Assembly: GCA_021805025.1 (NCBI GenBank)
Contig: JAJZGF010000026.1
Span: 1 to 32,803, forward strand
Length of the DNA stretch: 32,803 nt
From: Acidobacteriota bacterium
GTDB taxonomy: Bacteria; Acidobacteriota; Terriglobia; Terriglobales; Acidobacteriaceae
Direction: 5' to 3'
The position numbers and the translations under genes were made by a program. Below, in pieces: positions 25,037 through 32,803 of this stretch; position 1 is the first letter of the stretch; the number at the start of each line of letters is the position of its first letter. The notes below the pieces were generated by a model. It saw nothing but the letters and a program-made list of their open reading frames with translations. It was not told the DNA's origin and did not search any database.

Positions 25037-26167
25037 CTACTTTTTGTCCATCACTGCTTGGGCCAGCGCATCGGACACGGCTCGCTGCTGATCGACTGCG
25101 ATGCGGTTAAAGAAGGGCAGTGCGAGGGTGCGGCGGGCGACAGACTCAGTCAGCGGCAATGCAGCAATGGTGCCGGGATGATGACGCCATGCGGGCTGCA
25201 GATGGATGGGTGGGAAATAGCGCCCGGTCGCAATGCCCCTGGCGGCAAGAGCTGCCTGTACGCGGTCGCGGCTTGCCTGCTCGGGGAGGCGGACAACATA
25301 GACAAACCAGCTGATGGTACGACGGGGCAAAGCGAGGGGCGGCAGCTCTAGACCAACGATGTCGCAGAGCAGTGCCTGGTAGCGCTCGGCGGCGGCGTGG
25401 CGAAGGGTGAGGATTTCGCTGATGCGGCTGAGTTGGACGCGGCCCAGGGCGCAGGCCAGGTCGGAGAGCCGGTAGTTGTAACCGATTTCAGCATGGTCAA
25501 GCCAGCCTGCGTCGGGCTCACGACCCTGATTGCGCAGTGAGCGCATACGGGCGGCGTGCATGGGATCGCGGGTGAGGACCGCGCCGCCCTCGCCCGTTGT
25601 GAGCTGTTTGTTGGGGTAGAAGCCGAAGACCGCAACGTCGCCGAAGCTGCCGACCCGGCGTGCCTGGGGTGGGTCACCGAACTGCGCGCCGATGGCTTCG
25701 CAGGCGTCTTCAATGAGTGCCAGATGGTGGCGGCGGGCGATGAGGGTGAGCACGTCCATCTCGGCGGGGACGCCGAAGGTGTGCACCACGAGGATGGCGC
25801 GGGTGCGCGGCGTGATGGCATTTTCGACGGCGCGGGGCGAGAGGTTGAGGGTGACAGGATCAATCTCAACAAAGACGGGCGTTGCGCAGACGTGTCGGAC
25901 GGCGTTGGCGACGGCGACAAACGCGAACGATGGCACGATGACTTCATCGCCTTCGCCGATGCTGAGAGTCAGCAGCGCGAGATGCAGGCCGGCTGTTCCG
26001 GAACTGACGGCGACGGCGTGAGGAACTGCGTGATAAGCAGCGAGAGCCTGCTCGAAGGCTGCGAGTTCAGGCCCGAAGCTGAGGTGCGGAGTGCGCAGCA
26101 CGGCGGTGACCGCACCGATCTCGGCCTCTGTGATGTCGGGCGCGGAGAGGGGAATGCGGAGAGTCAT
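25037..26167 (-). CDS. DegT/DnrJ/EryC1/StrS-family sugar aminotransferase
   Basis: A 376-residue PLP-dependent enzyme that adds an amino group to a 4-keto nucleotide sugar. Asp154 in LIEDACEA and Lys187 in FYPNKQLTTGEGG are the PLP ligands. SSGTAGLHLAL (55-65) forms the phosphate-binding start of the fold. NYRLSDLACALGRVQL is the usual conserved stretch. It resembles PglE/LegC/PseC-type enzymes. Its ATG overlaps the stop of the epimerase gene as ATGA, indicating coupled translation. Together with the dehydratase and epimerase it probably makes a 4-amino-4,6-dideoxy sugar; the exact stereochemistry cannot be seen. Confidence 0.9.
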   Translation of the reverse strand: MTLRIPLSAPDITEAEIGAVTAVLRTPHLSFGPELAAFEQALAAYHAVPHAVAVSSGTAGLHLALLTLSIGEGDEVIVPSFAFVAVANAVRHVCATPVFVEIDPVTLNLSPRAVENAITPRTRAILVVHTFGVPAEMDVLTLIARRHHLALIEDACEAIGAQFGDPPQARRVGSFGDVAVFGFYPNKQLTTGEGGAVLTRDPMHAARMRSLRNQGREPDAGWLDHAEIGYNYRLSDLACALGRVQLSRISEILTLRHAAAERYQALLCDIVGLELPPLALPRRTISWFVYVVRLPEQASRDRVQAALAARGIATGRYFPPIHLQPAWRHHPGTIAALPLTESVARRTLALPFFNRIAVDQQRAVSDALAQAVMDKK

Positions 26168-27351
26168 GGCTGCTCCGCGTCATTGGGGACGGGAACCGGC
26201 TGTTTGATGAGCAGGCCTTCGAGCGGGACGGCGGCGAGGACCTCGGCGATTGTGGTCGCCGCGGTCCCATCGCCGTAGGGGTTGGCCATGCCGCGCAGGC
26301 CGGCGCGGAAGGCAGGGCTGAGGGCGCGTTCGATCGCGGCCAGGATTGCGCCGGCGTCTGCCGGGACGTCAAGGATGTTGCGGGCACGCTCGCGGCCCTG
26401 CTGGCGGATGCCGATGTTGACGGTGGGCAGAGCGAAGGATGCAGCCTCCATAATGCCGCTGGAGGAGTTTCCCACGATGGCATCGACCTGGCCAAGGAGG
26501 CTCCAATAGGTGACGGCGTCGAGGTTTACAAAGAGATAAGTCTGCGGGCGCGTTGCGGCCAGGGCCTGGGTTCGCTCGATGAGCGCGTGGCTGCCGGCGT
26601 CGGCATTGGGGTAGACCAGGAGGAGCTGGCCGGGCGCCTGTGCCAGTGCGGCGAAGAGGGCGTCAGCCTCGGTGTTGGTGTCGCGGAGGATTGTGACGGG
26701 GTGCCATGCGGCCAGGATTGCAGGCGCAATGAGCGAGACGCCGAGTCGGGCTTCGAGGGCTGCGCGGTTCAGCAGCGTAGAGCGACGCAGGTGGTCGAGT
26801 GATGGCGCGCCTGCGCGGTGGACGCGCCAGGGTTCTTCGCCCATGGCGATGACGCGGCGGCGCGCGGTATCCGTGGACGTGAAGTGGATGTGGGCCAACT
26901 TGGTGAGGGCGTTTCGGACATGGTCGTCGATTGCGCCCTGCGAGACTTCGCCGCCCTCAATGTGGGCCATGGGGATGCGCAGGGCGAGAGCCGTACATGC
27001 AGGCGCCAGCATCTCATAGCGGTCCGCGATGAGCAGCAGAAGGTCTGGCCGCCAGGAGGTGAGCGCGTCGGCCAGGGTGAGAATGGCGATGCCAATCGTC
27101 TTGGCCATGCCGGTGTCAGTGTCGGAGCTGAGCAGGCACTCGATGCGCGCCTTGATGGGGAACCCGTCTCGCTCGATTTCATTGAGGGTACTGCCGAACT
27201 CGGGCGACAGATGCGGACCGAGGGCAAAGACGCCGAGATCAACCGCAGGGTGTGCGGCCAGCTCGCGCAGCGGCCAGTAGAGATGGCTGTAGTCTGCGCG
27301 CGAAGTGGTGACGACACCGATGCGGCGCCGGGCGGCTTGGGCTGCGCTCAT
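26164..27351 (-). CDS. neuC: UDP-N-acetylglucosamine 2-epimerase, hydrolysing (NeuC/LegG type)
   Basis: A 395-residue GT-B-fold enzyme that removes UDP and inverts C2 to release a ManNAc-type sugar, the step before nonulosonic acid synthase. The N-terminus has VVTTSRADYSHLYW, and AHIEGGEVSQGAIDDHVRNAL and VGNSSSGIMEA are hallmarks of the hydrolysing family. ATG 27351 overlaps the preceding dehydratase stop as ATGA, and its own stop overlaps the aminotransferase start the same way. An ATG 7 codons upstream lies inside the dehydratase gene and is less likely. In this context the substrate may be a 2,4-diacetamido-trideoxy sugar (LegG role) rather than UDP-GlcNAc; this is inference, so the symbol is tentative. 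Confidence 0.87.
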   Translation of the reverse strand: MSAAQAARRRIGVVTTSRADYSHLYWPLRELAAHPAVDLGVFALGPHLSPEFGSTLNEIERDGFPIKARIECLLSSDTDTGMAKTIGIAILTLADALTSWRPDLLLLIADRYEMLAPACTALALRIPMAHIEGGEVSQGAIDDHVRNALTKLAHIHFTSTDTARRRVIAMGEEPWRVHRAGAPSLDHLRRSTLLNRAALEARLGVSLIAPAILAAWHPVTILRDTNTEADALFAALAQAPGQLLLVYPNADAGSHALIERTQALAATRPQTYLFVNLDAVTYWSLLGQVDAIVGNSSSGIMEAASFALPTVNIGIRQQGRERARNILDVPADAGAILAAIERALSPAFRAGLRGMANPYGDGTAATTIAEVLAAVPLEGLLIKQPVPVPNDAEQP

Positions 27352-28451
27352 GATGAGACTCGCGGGATGCATTGCCCGGCAAGGTTCAGGATTGCTTGGC
27401 TGGGACTGTAATCGGGGACCAGCGCGCGCATGTGATCGAGTGCAGCGGAGAGGTCGCGCACGTCGAGCGCAGCGCGTAATCGGGCCAGTCCGGTGTGCAA
27501 GGTGCTGTCGGCGAGGCTGGCCGACTCGATGGAAAGCAATGCGCTGCAGTGGGCAGGTCGCGGACGCTCGTGGCCGGACCAGAGTTGCTCTGTCTCCTTG
27601 TCGCCCGGTCGCAGGTGGGTGAACTCAATGGGGACATCGCGGTCCGGAGCCAGTTCCAGGGCCATATAGCGCGCGAGGTCGGCAATGAAGTGGGGCGCAG
27701 GCAGGGCAGGTGCAAGCAGGCAGGGCGCATCGGGCTCAACAGCAGCGGCGAGCAGCAGATTGACGGCCTCATCGAGGGTGAGGAAGTAGCGGCGCGCGGC
27801 AGGGTCGGTCACGGCAAGCGAGTCGCCCTGAGCGATCTGGCGGGCAAAGGCTTCCGCGACACTGTCACGCGAGGCGAGGACGTTGCCGAGACGCAGGACG
27901 GTTCCCCCGGCGTCGAGGACGATGCACTCGGCGACGCGCTTGGTGGCGCCCATGATCGAAGCAGGCTCAACGGCCTTGTCAGTGGAGAGCAGGACGACGC
28001 GTGCGCCGTGTGCGGCAGCTGCGGAGACGATCGTCTGGGTGCCGAACACGTTGTTCGCGATGGCGGCCAGCGGTTGCTCCTCGATCAGCGGCACCTGCTT
28101 GAAGGCGGCTGCGTGAAAGACGAGACGCGGCGCGTAGAGGCTGAACACTTCGTCGAGAAGGGCGCGTTCAGCAGCACTTCCAAGGATGAACGATACCCGT
28201 AATCCGGGCGCGGCAGCGGCGCATTCATTCTGCAGCGCGAAGAGATGGCTTTCAGACGACTCAAGGAGCGCCAGACGGGGGTGCACGAGTGGGGCAAGGC
28301 GCAAGGCCAGAGCGGAGCCGATCGACCCCCCTGCACCGGTGATCAGGATGGATGTGCCCTTGAGCAAAGCGAGCGCTTGCATGGAGGGCGGCGGCAGATG
28401 CGGTCGTGCGAGGAACCGGTGCCAGTGGATGCTTTCGAGCGAAGGAATCAC
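27348..28451 (-). CDS. Nucleotide-sugar 4,6-dehydratase, WbpM/CapD type without membrane domain
   Basis: A 367-residue extended SDR. TGAGGSIG at 38-45 binds NAD(P), FHAAAFKQVPL is typical of the CapD/WbpM/FlaA1 group, and STDKA lies at 156-160. Where most SDRs have Tyr-x3-Lys, it has Met167-x3-Lys171 (MGATK), as in the WbpM-type SMK active site. LRLGNVLASRDSV follows. Full-length WbpM proteins carry an N-terminal membrane part of about 250 residues, absent here. The N-terminal FLARP matches the linker that precedes the fold in relatives, so I chose GTG 28451 over ATG 28382. It has no ribosome binding site but a TATACT box 6 nt upstream. It is first in an ATGA-linked run. Confidence 0.85.
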   Translation of the reverse strand: MIPSLESIHWHRFLARPHLPPPSMQALALLKGTSILITGAGGSIGSALALRLAPLVHPRLALLESSESHLFALQNECAAAAPGLRVSFILGSAAERALLDEVFSLYAPRLVFHAAAFKQVPLIEEQPLAAIANNVFGTQTIVSAAAAHGARVVLLSTDKAVEPASIMGATKRVAECIVLDAGGTVLRLGNVLASRDSVAEAFARQIAQGDSLAVTDPAARRYFLTLDEAVNLLLAAAVEPDAPCLLAPALPAPHFIADLARYMALELAPDRDVPIEFTHLRPGDKETEQLWSGHERPRPAHCSALLSIESASLADSTLHTGLARLRAALDVRDLSAALDHMRALVPDYSPSQAILNLAGQCIPRVSS

Positions 28452-28457
28452 GCAAGA

Positions 28458-28463
28458 AGTATA
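28458..28463 (-). promoter_or_regulatory. Candidate -10 box for a leaderless transcript
   Basis: TATACT on the minus strand ends 6 nt before GTG 28451, and no ribosome binding site is visible. Transcription would start at or next to the start codon. It lies in the 148-bp gap shared with the divergent TPR/FG-GAP gene. No clear -35 hexamer was seen. Confidence 0.4.
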
Positions 28464-28599
28464 AATTGGCGCTGCCTTGCGCTTTTGACGGGAGCAAAGG
28501 GCGGGAAGCGAGCGATGCGAAAAGGCCGGCCACTCGCATACACTGGTCTGTTCCGCGGTTCTATGGGGCTGTGCGCGCCAGGCCGCGCTGGAGAAGACT

Positions 28600-31500
28600 T
28601 TGGGAACGAGTTTGGTGCGAATGGGCGGCCTTGCGGCCCTTGTGCTTGTGATGACAGCGACGGCGATGGCGGGCGCGGAGTCGCGCTTCGACGCGGCGGC
28701 AATCGAGCTGAACAATCGCGGAGTTGCGCTGATGGGCCAGCAGTTCACCGAACGGGCGGAACAGAGTTTTTCCGCCGCATTCAAAAAGGAGCCGACGCTG
28801 GCGCAGGCGGCCATCAATGACGGCATCGCGCTGATGACGCTGCAGAAGCTGCCCGAGGCTGAGAAGGCGCTGAAGGCGGCACTGGCGCTGGATCCCGGCA
28901 ATCCGCAGGCGTGGTACAACCTGGGACTGGTGCAGCACGCAAACAACGATCTGGATGCGGCTCTGGCCAGCTTTCAGCAGGCGGTGAAGTTCGATCCGCG
29001 CGACGTGGATTCGTACTACTTTGAGGGCGTTTGCTACCAGGAGATGCGCCAGTTCGATCAGGCAATCGCGGTGTTGAAACAGGCCTTGGCGATTCAGCCT
29101 CTCCATGCCTCATCGGAGTTTGCCATAGCCCGCGCGCTGCAGCGCTCTGGGCACACGCAGGATGCTAAAGCGCATTTTAAGCTGTTTCAGCACATGACCA
29201 GCACAAAGATTTCCGCGGCCATCGGGCTGGCCTATGGCGAGCAGGGCCACTATTCGACCGTGACGCCGGTAGAGGAGCCGCAGCAGATTGAGCGGCAGAT
29301 GATTCCAGTGAAGCTGGAAGCGCAGAAGATGGGTTCCGGTGTGGCGCACGGCGGGGAGACCGGTGGGGCCTGCATGTTGGATGTGACCGGATCAGGCGAG
29401 ATGGACCTGGTGCTGATGGAGTCGGGCGCGCAGGCGATGCGCGTGCTGCATCGGCGTGGCGACGGCGCCTATGAGGAGCTGGATGCAGCGGCAGCGGGAC
29501 TGAAAGTAGCGGGTCGTGCGGTGGCCTGCACCGTGGGCGATTATGACGCCGATAACCTGAATGACCTGGCCGTGGCGATGGATGATGGCGTTCGGCTGTT
29601 CAGGAATCTAGGAAAGGGGAAGTTTGCGGATGTAACGGCAGAGGCCGGGCTCACGGCGCGCAATCGACCCACTGGCATTACGTTTGTGGACTTCGACCAC
29701 GATGGCGATCTGGATCTATTTCTGACCGGCGAGCCGCTCAAGCCGGGCGACGAAGCGAATGTGCTTTGGCGCAACAATGGCAACAAGACTTTTACGGAGT
29801 GGACGGAGCCGACGGGTCTGGGCGGCAGCCGTAAGACGGCTGCGGTCATTTTGACGGACTTCAACAACGATCGCGCCGTGGATCTTGCGGTGACAGGCTC
29901 TGCAGCTGCGCCAATGTTTTATGTGAATCCCCGCGAGGGCAAGTATCCCACGCAGGCGTTGTATGACGAGAAGCTGCCCGCGACGGAAGGCATAGCGGTG
30001 CTGGACTACAACAAGGACGGCTGGATGGACATTGCCGTCACGCACGCGGGTGCGCCGGGCCTTACGCTGTGGCGCAACGTGCCCGGACCGAACAACGTGG
30101 GCCGCCGCTTTGAACGCGTGCCGCTTCCTCTGAAGGGTGCGCTGCGCGGATGGGGCGTTACGGCCGTCGACATCGACAACGATGGGTGGATCGACATTGC
30201 CGCGATTGTGCAGACGAGCGCGGGACCGCGCGTGAAGGTGTTTCGAAATCGCGGCGATGGCAGCTTTGAGGATGTGAGCCATGTGCTGGGCCTGGATGCA
30301 GTGCGGCTGCAAGCGCCGCGCGGACTGATGGCGGCCGATGTGGATGGCGATGGAGCGGCGGATCTGATTGTGACGCAACTGAATGCGCCGCCGGTGCTGC
30401 TGCACAACGCAGGCGCGAATAAAAACCACTTTGTGCGGCTTGACCTGAGTGGTTATGCGGATAACAAGACCGCGCTGGGTTCAAAGGTGGAGATCTTTGC
30501 CGAAGGCCAGTGGCAGAAGTGGGAGCTGGCGGGGGCGTCGGGCTACCAGACGCAGGCGCCGCCGCAGATTCTGATCGGACTGGGCAAGGCGGATCACATC
30601 GATCTGCTCCGCATTCTTTGGCCCACCGGCATTCTGCAGGATGAGATCGACCTGCCGCATCAGCAGGTGATTGCCATGAAGGAAGCAGACCGGCGCGGCA
30701 GTTCCTGCCCGGTGTTGTTTGCCTGGAATGGGCACAGGTACAAGCTGGTGACAGACGTGATCGGCGCCGGTGTAGTGGGGCACTGGTTTACGCCCACGCG
30801 CCGCAATACGCCCAATCCAAGCGAGTGGATCAAAGTGGACGGTGCGCAGGCGGTTCCGGTGGATGGCAAGTTGAGCCTGCGTTTCATTGAGCCGATGGAA
30901 GAGGTGAACTACATTGACCAGTTGCGGCTGGTGGCGGTGGATCATCCGGAAGATGTCGAGGTAAATCCCGATGAGAAGTTTCTCGACGATCCGCCATTTG
31001 CGACGGGGCGCGTGGTTGCCTCGCAGGGTGCGCGGCTTCCGGTGGGCGCCTGGGATGGCGAAGGGCGCGACGTACTCGCCACCTTGAGCCACCGCGATCA
31101 CGAATTTGCCAGCGGTTTTACTCCGTTGCCTTATGACGGATTTGCCAATACGCACGCGCTGACCTTGGACCTGGGCGATGTGAATGCGGGCGCACCGTTG
31201 CGGCTGCTGATGACGGGTTATGTGAACTACTTCAGCGCAACGTCGTTGTATGCGGCGTGGCAGGCGGGGGTGAAGCCTATCTCGCCGTATGTAGAGGCGC
31301 AGTTGCCGAGCGGCGCATGGCAGCGGATTCCCGGCGAAGCGGGCTTTCCGGCAGGGTTGGAGCGCACCATTGTGGTGGATCTGACCGGCAAGCTGCCCGC
31401 GGGTACGCGACGGATCCGGCTGGTCAGCAACCTGGAAATCTATTGGGACCAGGTGCTGGTAGACAACCATGCGGATGCCCAGGTGCGCACGACGGAGGTA

Positions 31501-32046
31501 CCGCTGGCGCTGGCTACCGAACAGTTCCGCGGCTATCCAAAACAGTTGGACGGCGCCAGCCCCGGCGACCTGGACTATGACTACAATCGGGTGAGCCTCA
31601 CGGGGCCATTCCAGCATCAACGCGGCAGCTATACGCATCTGGGCGACGTGACAGAACTGGTGAAGGGTATCGATGACCGCTATGCCATCTTCGGCAGCGG
31701 TGAGGAGATCGCGGCAGAATTTGACGGGACGAAACTGCCCGCGCTGCCGGCTCACTGGAAGCGCGACTACCTCTTCTATGCCAATGGATATGTGAAGGAC
31801 ATGGACTGGTGGGATGCGTCGCCCTTTACGGTTTCGCAACTGCCCTTCCATACGATGAGTGCCTATCCATACCCGGCGAGCGAGAAATTTCCGGACGATA
31901 CGGACGCGCTGAACTATCAACTGGACTGGAACGATCGCTTCGATACGGGTGAGCCAGTGCGGTCGTATCGATTCGATTACCAGTGGCTGCCGTCGACGCC
32001 GAAGGATGATGCGCCGGCAGCGCCGAGTGCGGCAGACAAGCCATGA
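28600..32046 (+). CDS. Giant exported TPR/FG-GAP/ASPIC-UnbV protein
   Basis: A 1148-residue exported protein. A Sec-like signal lies near residues 8-25. TPR repeats follow (about 35-190; AWYNLGLVQHANNDLDAALASF). At least six FG-GAP/VCBS-type calcium loops lie between about 310 and 590, such as DFDHDGDLD, DYNKDGWMD, DIDNDGWID and DVDGDGAAD. An ASPIC/UnbV segment lies near 610-690 (GSKVEIFAEG, LRILWPTG). The last 450 residues match no domain I recognise. I chose TTG 28600 since GGAG lies 6 nt before it; GTG 28615 and ATG 28621 are alternatives. Its stop overlaps the amidase start as ATGA. The function is unknown; a cell-surface or periplasmic scaffold is likely. Confidence 0.85.
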   Translation: MGTSLVRMGGLAALVLVMTATAMAGAESRFDAAAIELNNRGVALMGQQFTERAEQSFSAAFKKEPTLAQAAINDGIALMTLQKLPEAEKALKAALALDPGNPQAWYNLGLVQHANNDLDAALASFQQAVKFDPRDVDSYYFEGVCYQEMRQFDQAIAVLKQALAIQPLHASSEFAIARALQRSGHTQDAKAHFKLFQHMTSTKISAAIGLAYGEQGHYSTVTPVEEPQQIERQMIPVKLEAQKMGSGVAHGGETGGACMLDVTGSGEMDLVLMESGAQAMRVLHRRGDGAYEELDAAAAGLKVAGRAVACTVGDYDADNLNDLAVAMDDGVRLFRNLGKGKFADVTAEAGLTARNRPTGITFVDFDHDGDLDLFLTGEPLKPGDEANVLWRNNGNKTFTEWTEPTGLGGSRKTAAVILTDFNNDRAVDLAVTGSAAAPMFYVNPREGKYPTQALYDEKLPATEGIAVLDYNKDGWMDIAVTHAGAPGLTLWRNVPGPNNVGRRFERVPLPLKGALRGWGVTAVDIDNDGWIDIAAIVQTSAGPRVKVFRNRGDGSFEDVSHVLGLDAVRLQAPRGLMAADVDGDGAADLIVTQLNAPPVLLHNAGANKNHFVRLDLSGYADNKTALGSKVEIFAEGQWQKWELAGASGYQTQAPPQILIGLGKADHIDLLRILWPTGILQDEIDLPHQQVIAMKEADRRGSSCPVLFAWNGHRYKLVTDVIGAGVVGHWFTPTRRNTPNPSEWIKVDGAQAVPVDGKLSLRFIEPMEEVNYIDQLRLVAVDHPEDVEVNPDEKFLDDPPFATGRVVASQGARLPVGAWDGEGRDVLATLSHRDHEFASGFTPLPYDGFANTHALTLDLGDVNAGAPLRLLMTGYVNYFSATSLYAAWQAGVKPISPYVEAQLPSGAWQRIPGEAGFPAGLERTIVVDLTGKLPAGTRRIRLVSNLEIYWDQVLVDNHADAQVRTTEVPLALATEQFRGYPKQLDGASPGDLDYDYNRVSLTGPFQHQRGSYTHLGDVTELVKGIDDRYAIFGSGEEIAAEFDGTKLPALPAHWKRDYLFYANGYVKDMDWWDASPFTVSQLPFHTMSAYPYPASEKFPDDTDALNYQLDWNDRFDTGEPVRSYRFDYQWLPSTPKDDAPAAPSAADKP

Positions 32047-32803
32047 ATGATGTTGTGTTGCAACCGGCGGTGCGGCAACTGGAGTTATTGCGCACGGGTG
32101 CGATCTCGGTCGTAGAACTTGCCGAGGCGCACATCCACCAGATCGAGCGGTTGAACCCGAAACTGAATGCGCTGGTGGACTTCGACGCGAATCGCGTGCG
32201 GGTGCAGGCGCGGCAGATGAATGAGATGCGCGGCGCGCGCGGTGCGCTGTTTGGACTCCCGGTGACGGTGAAGTCGTCCATTGCCACGGCGGGGTATCGC
32301 TGCGAGATCGGCAGCCTGCTTCATCAAGACGAGATTCCGCGCGAGGATGCAGTCGTGGTCGGTCGGCTGCGCGCAGCCGGCGCACTGATTCTGGGCACGA
32401 CCAATTGCCCGGAGTTTCTGATGGCCTATGAGACGGCGAACCTGCTGCATGGGCGCACGGCAAACCCATGGGATCTGGAGCGCACGCCGGGCGGGTCAAG
32501 CGGCGGCGAGGCGGCGGCGATTGCGGCGGGGATGTCGGCTGCGGGACTGGGCTCGGATAGCGGCGGCTCGGTGCGTGTGCCCGCGCACTTCACTGGGATC
32601 TGCTCACTGAAGCCGACGCCGGGCCGGATTCCTGCGCGAGGGCATCTGCCACCGTGCGTGGGGCCCTTCTCTGTGCTTGGCGCAATTGGGCCGATGGCAC
32701 GAACGATCGAAGATGTGAAGCTTCTGTTTCGCACGCTTGCCGGTCAGGATGCAATCGACCCGGTGAGCCCCCCTGTAGTGCTGCGCGAGCCGGGTCTCGA
32801 TGA
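32043..32803 (+). CDS. Amidase-signature enzyme (3'-truncated by window edge)
   Basis: The first 253 residues of a GatA/amidase-family hydrolase, still open at the right edge. The Ser-cisSer-Lys triad is visible: Lys77 in LPVTVKSS, cis-Ser152 in PGGSSGGEAAA, and nucleophile Ser176 in GSDSGGSVRVPA. The family hydrolyses amides. It could be a stand-alone amidase or a GatA subunit, but no gatB or gatC gene is adjacent upstream, which favours a stand-alone amidase. There is no signal peptide, so it should be cytoplasmic. The ATG overlaps the stop of the TPR/FG-GAP gene, indicating coupled translation. Confidence 0.9.
   Translation, partial: MNDVVLQPAVRQLELLRTGAISVVELAEAHIHQIERLNPKLNALVDFDANRVRVQARQMNEMRGARGALFGLPVTVKSSIATAGYRCEIGSLLHQDEIPREDAVVVGRLRAAGALILGTTNCPEFLMAYETANLLHGRTANPWDLERTPGGSSGGEAAAIAAGMSAAGLGSDSGGSVRVPAHFTGICSLKPTPGRIPARGHLPPCVGPFSVLGAIGPMARTIEDVKLLFRTLAGQDAIDPVSPPVVLREPGLD

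Noticed and set aside
28452..28946. A longer start for the WbpM/CapD-type dehydratase giving 532 residues
   Set aside because: The extra N-terminal part lies opposite the start of the TPR/FG-GAP gene, has no membrane segments as in WbpM, and looks like antisense sequence.
30481..32499. A 672-codon open frame on the minus strand opposite the TPR/FG-GAP protein
   Set aside because: It mirrors a clearly real gene with recognised domains; its translation is rich in Arg, His and Pro, with no known motif. G+C-rich coding DNA often leaves such antisense frames open.

Overview
The window reads as a stretch of chromosome from an acidobacterium, probably of the Acidobacteriaceae/Terriglobia type. This placement is inferred from G+C-rich coding sequence, Gram-negative envelope genes (Sec signals, a lipoprotein, an outer-membrane barrel), a stand-alone phosphoglucose isomerase of the Tal-Pgi type, a giant TPR/FG-GAP/ASPIC protein, and small proteins that look lineage-specific. 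No rRNA, tRNA, CRISPR array, transposase or phage gene was seen. Gene density and codon character look uniform, so this is mostly ordinary core chromosome rather than an island.

Left part (1-8.6 kb): a partial exported protein of unknown function runs off the left edge on the minus strand. On the plus strand follow a type I mannose-6-phosphate isomerase overlapping an HD-domain hydrolase, an outer-membrane beta-barrel protein, and a 569-residue glucose-6-phosphate isomerase. Convergent to these is a large trypsin-like lipoprotein with a duplicated C-terminal module. A small plus-strand gene of unknown function closes this part.

Middle part (8.7-24.2 kb): mostly minus strand. It holds three NAD(P)-dependent oxidoreductases (zinc-free MDR, SDR, beta-hydroxyacid dehydrogenase type), a NarL-type response regulator, a REC-Hpt protein, and the DNA translocase FtsK. 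Next come undecaprenyl-diphosphatase UppP, an exported SH3-like/helical-repeat protein, threonine dehydratase and ribonuclease J. A plus-strand family 18 chitinase, a Gfo/Idh/MocA oxidoreductase and the lysine-pathway enzyme DapD complete it.

Right part (24.2-32.8 kb): a low-density 0.8-kb gap holds one possible small gene and two perfect hairpins. Then comes a tightly overlapping three-gene amino-sugar cluster (WbpM/CapD-type dehydratase, NeuC/LegG-type hydrolysing epimerase, DegT-type aminotransferase). This set fits the early steps to a 2,4-diamino-2,4,6-trideoxyhexose or nonulosonic acid. Divergent from it, a 1148-residue TPR/FG-GAP/ASPIC protein overlaps an amidase gene that runs off the right edge.

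The points most worth a second look are the amino-sugar cluster lacking its synthase and transferase genes, the TPR/FG-GAP/ASPIC-amidase pair, the duplicated module of the protease, three genes whose start codon lies 7 nt after a -10-like hexamer (possible leaderless transcripts), and an 18-bp perfect palindrome upstream of threonine dehydratase. I did not find a convincing new defence or mobile system.
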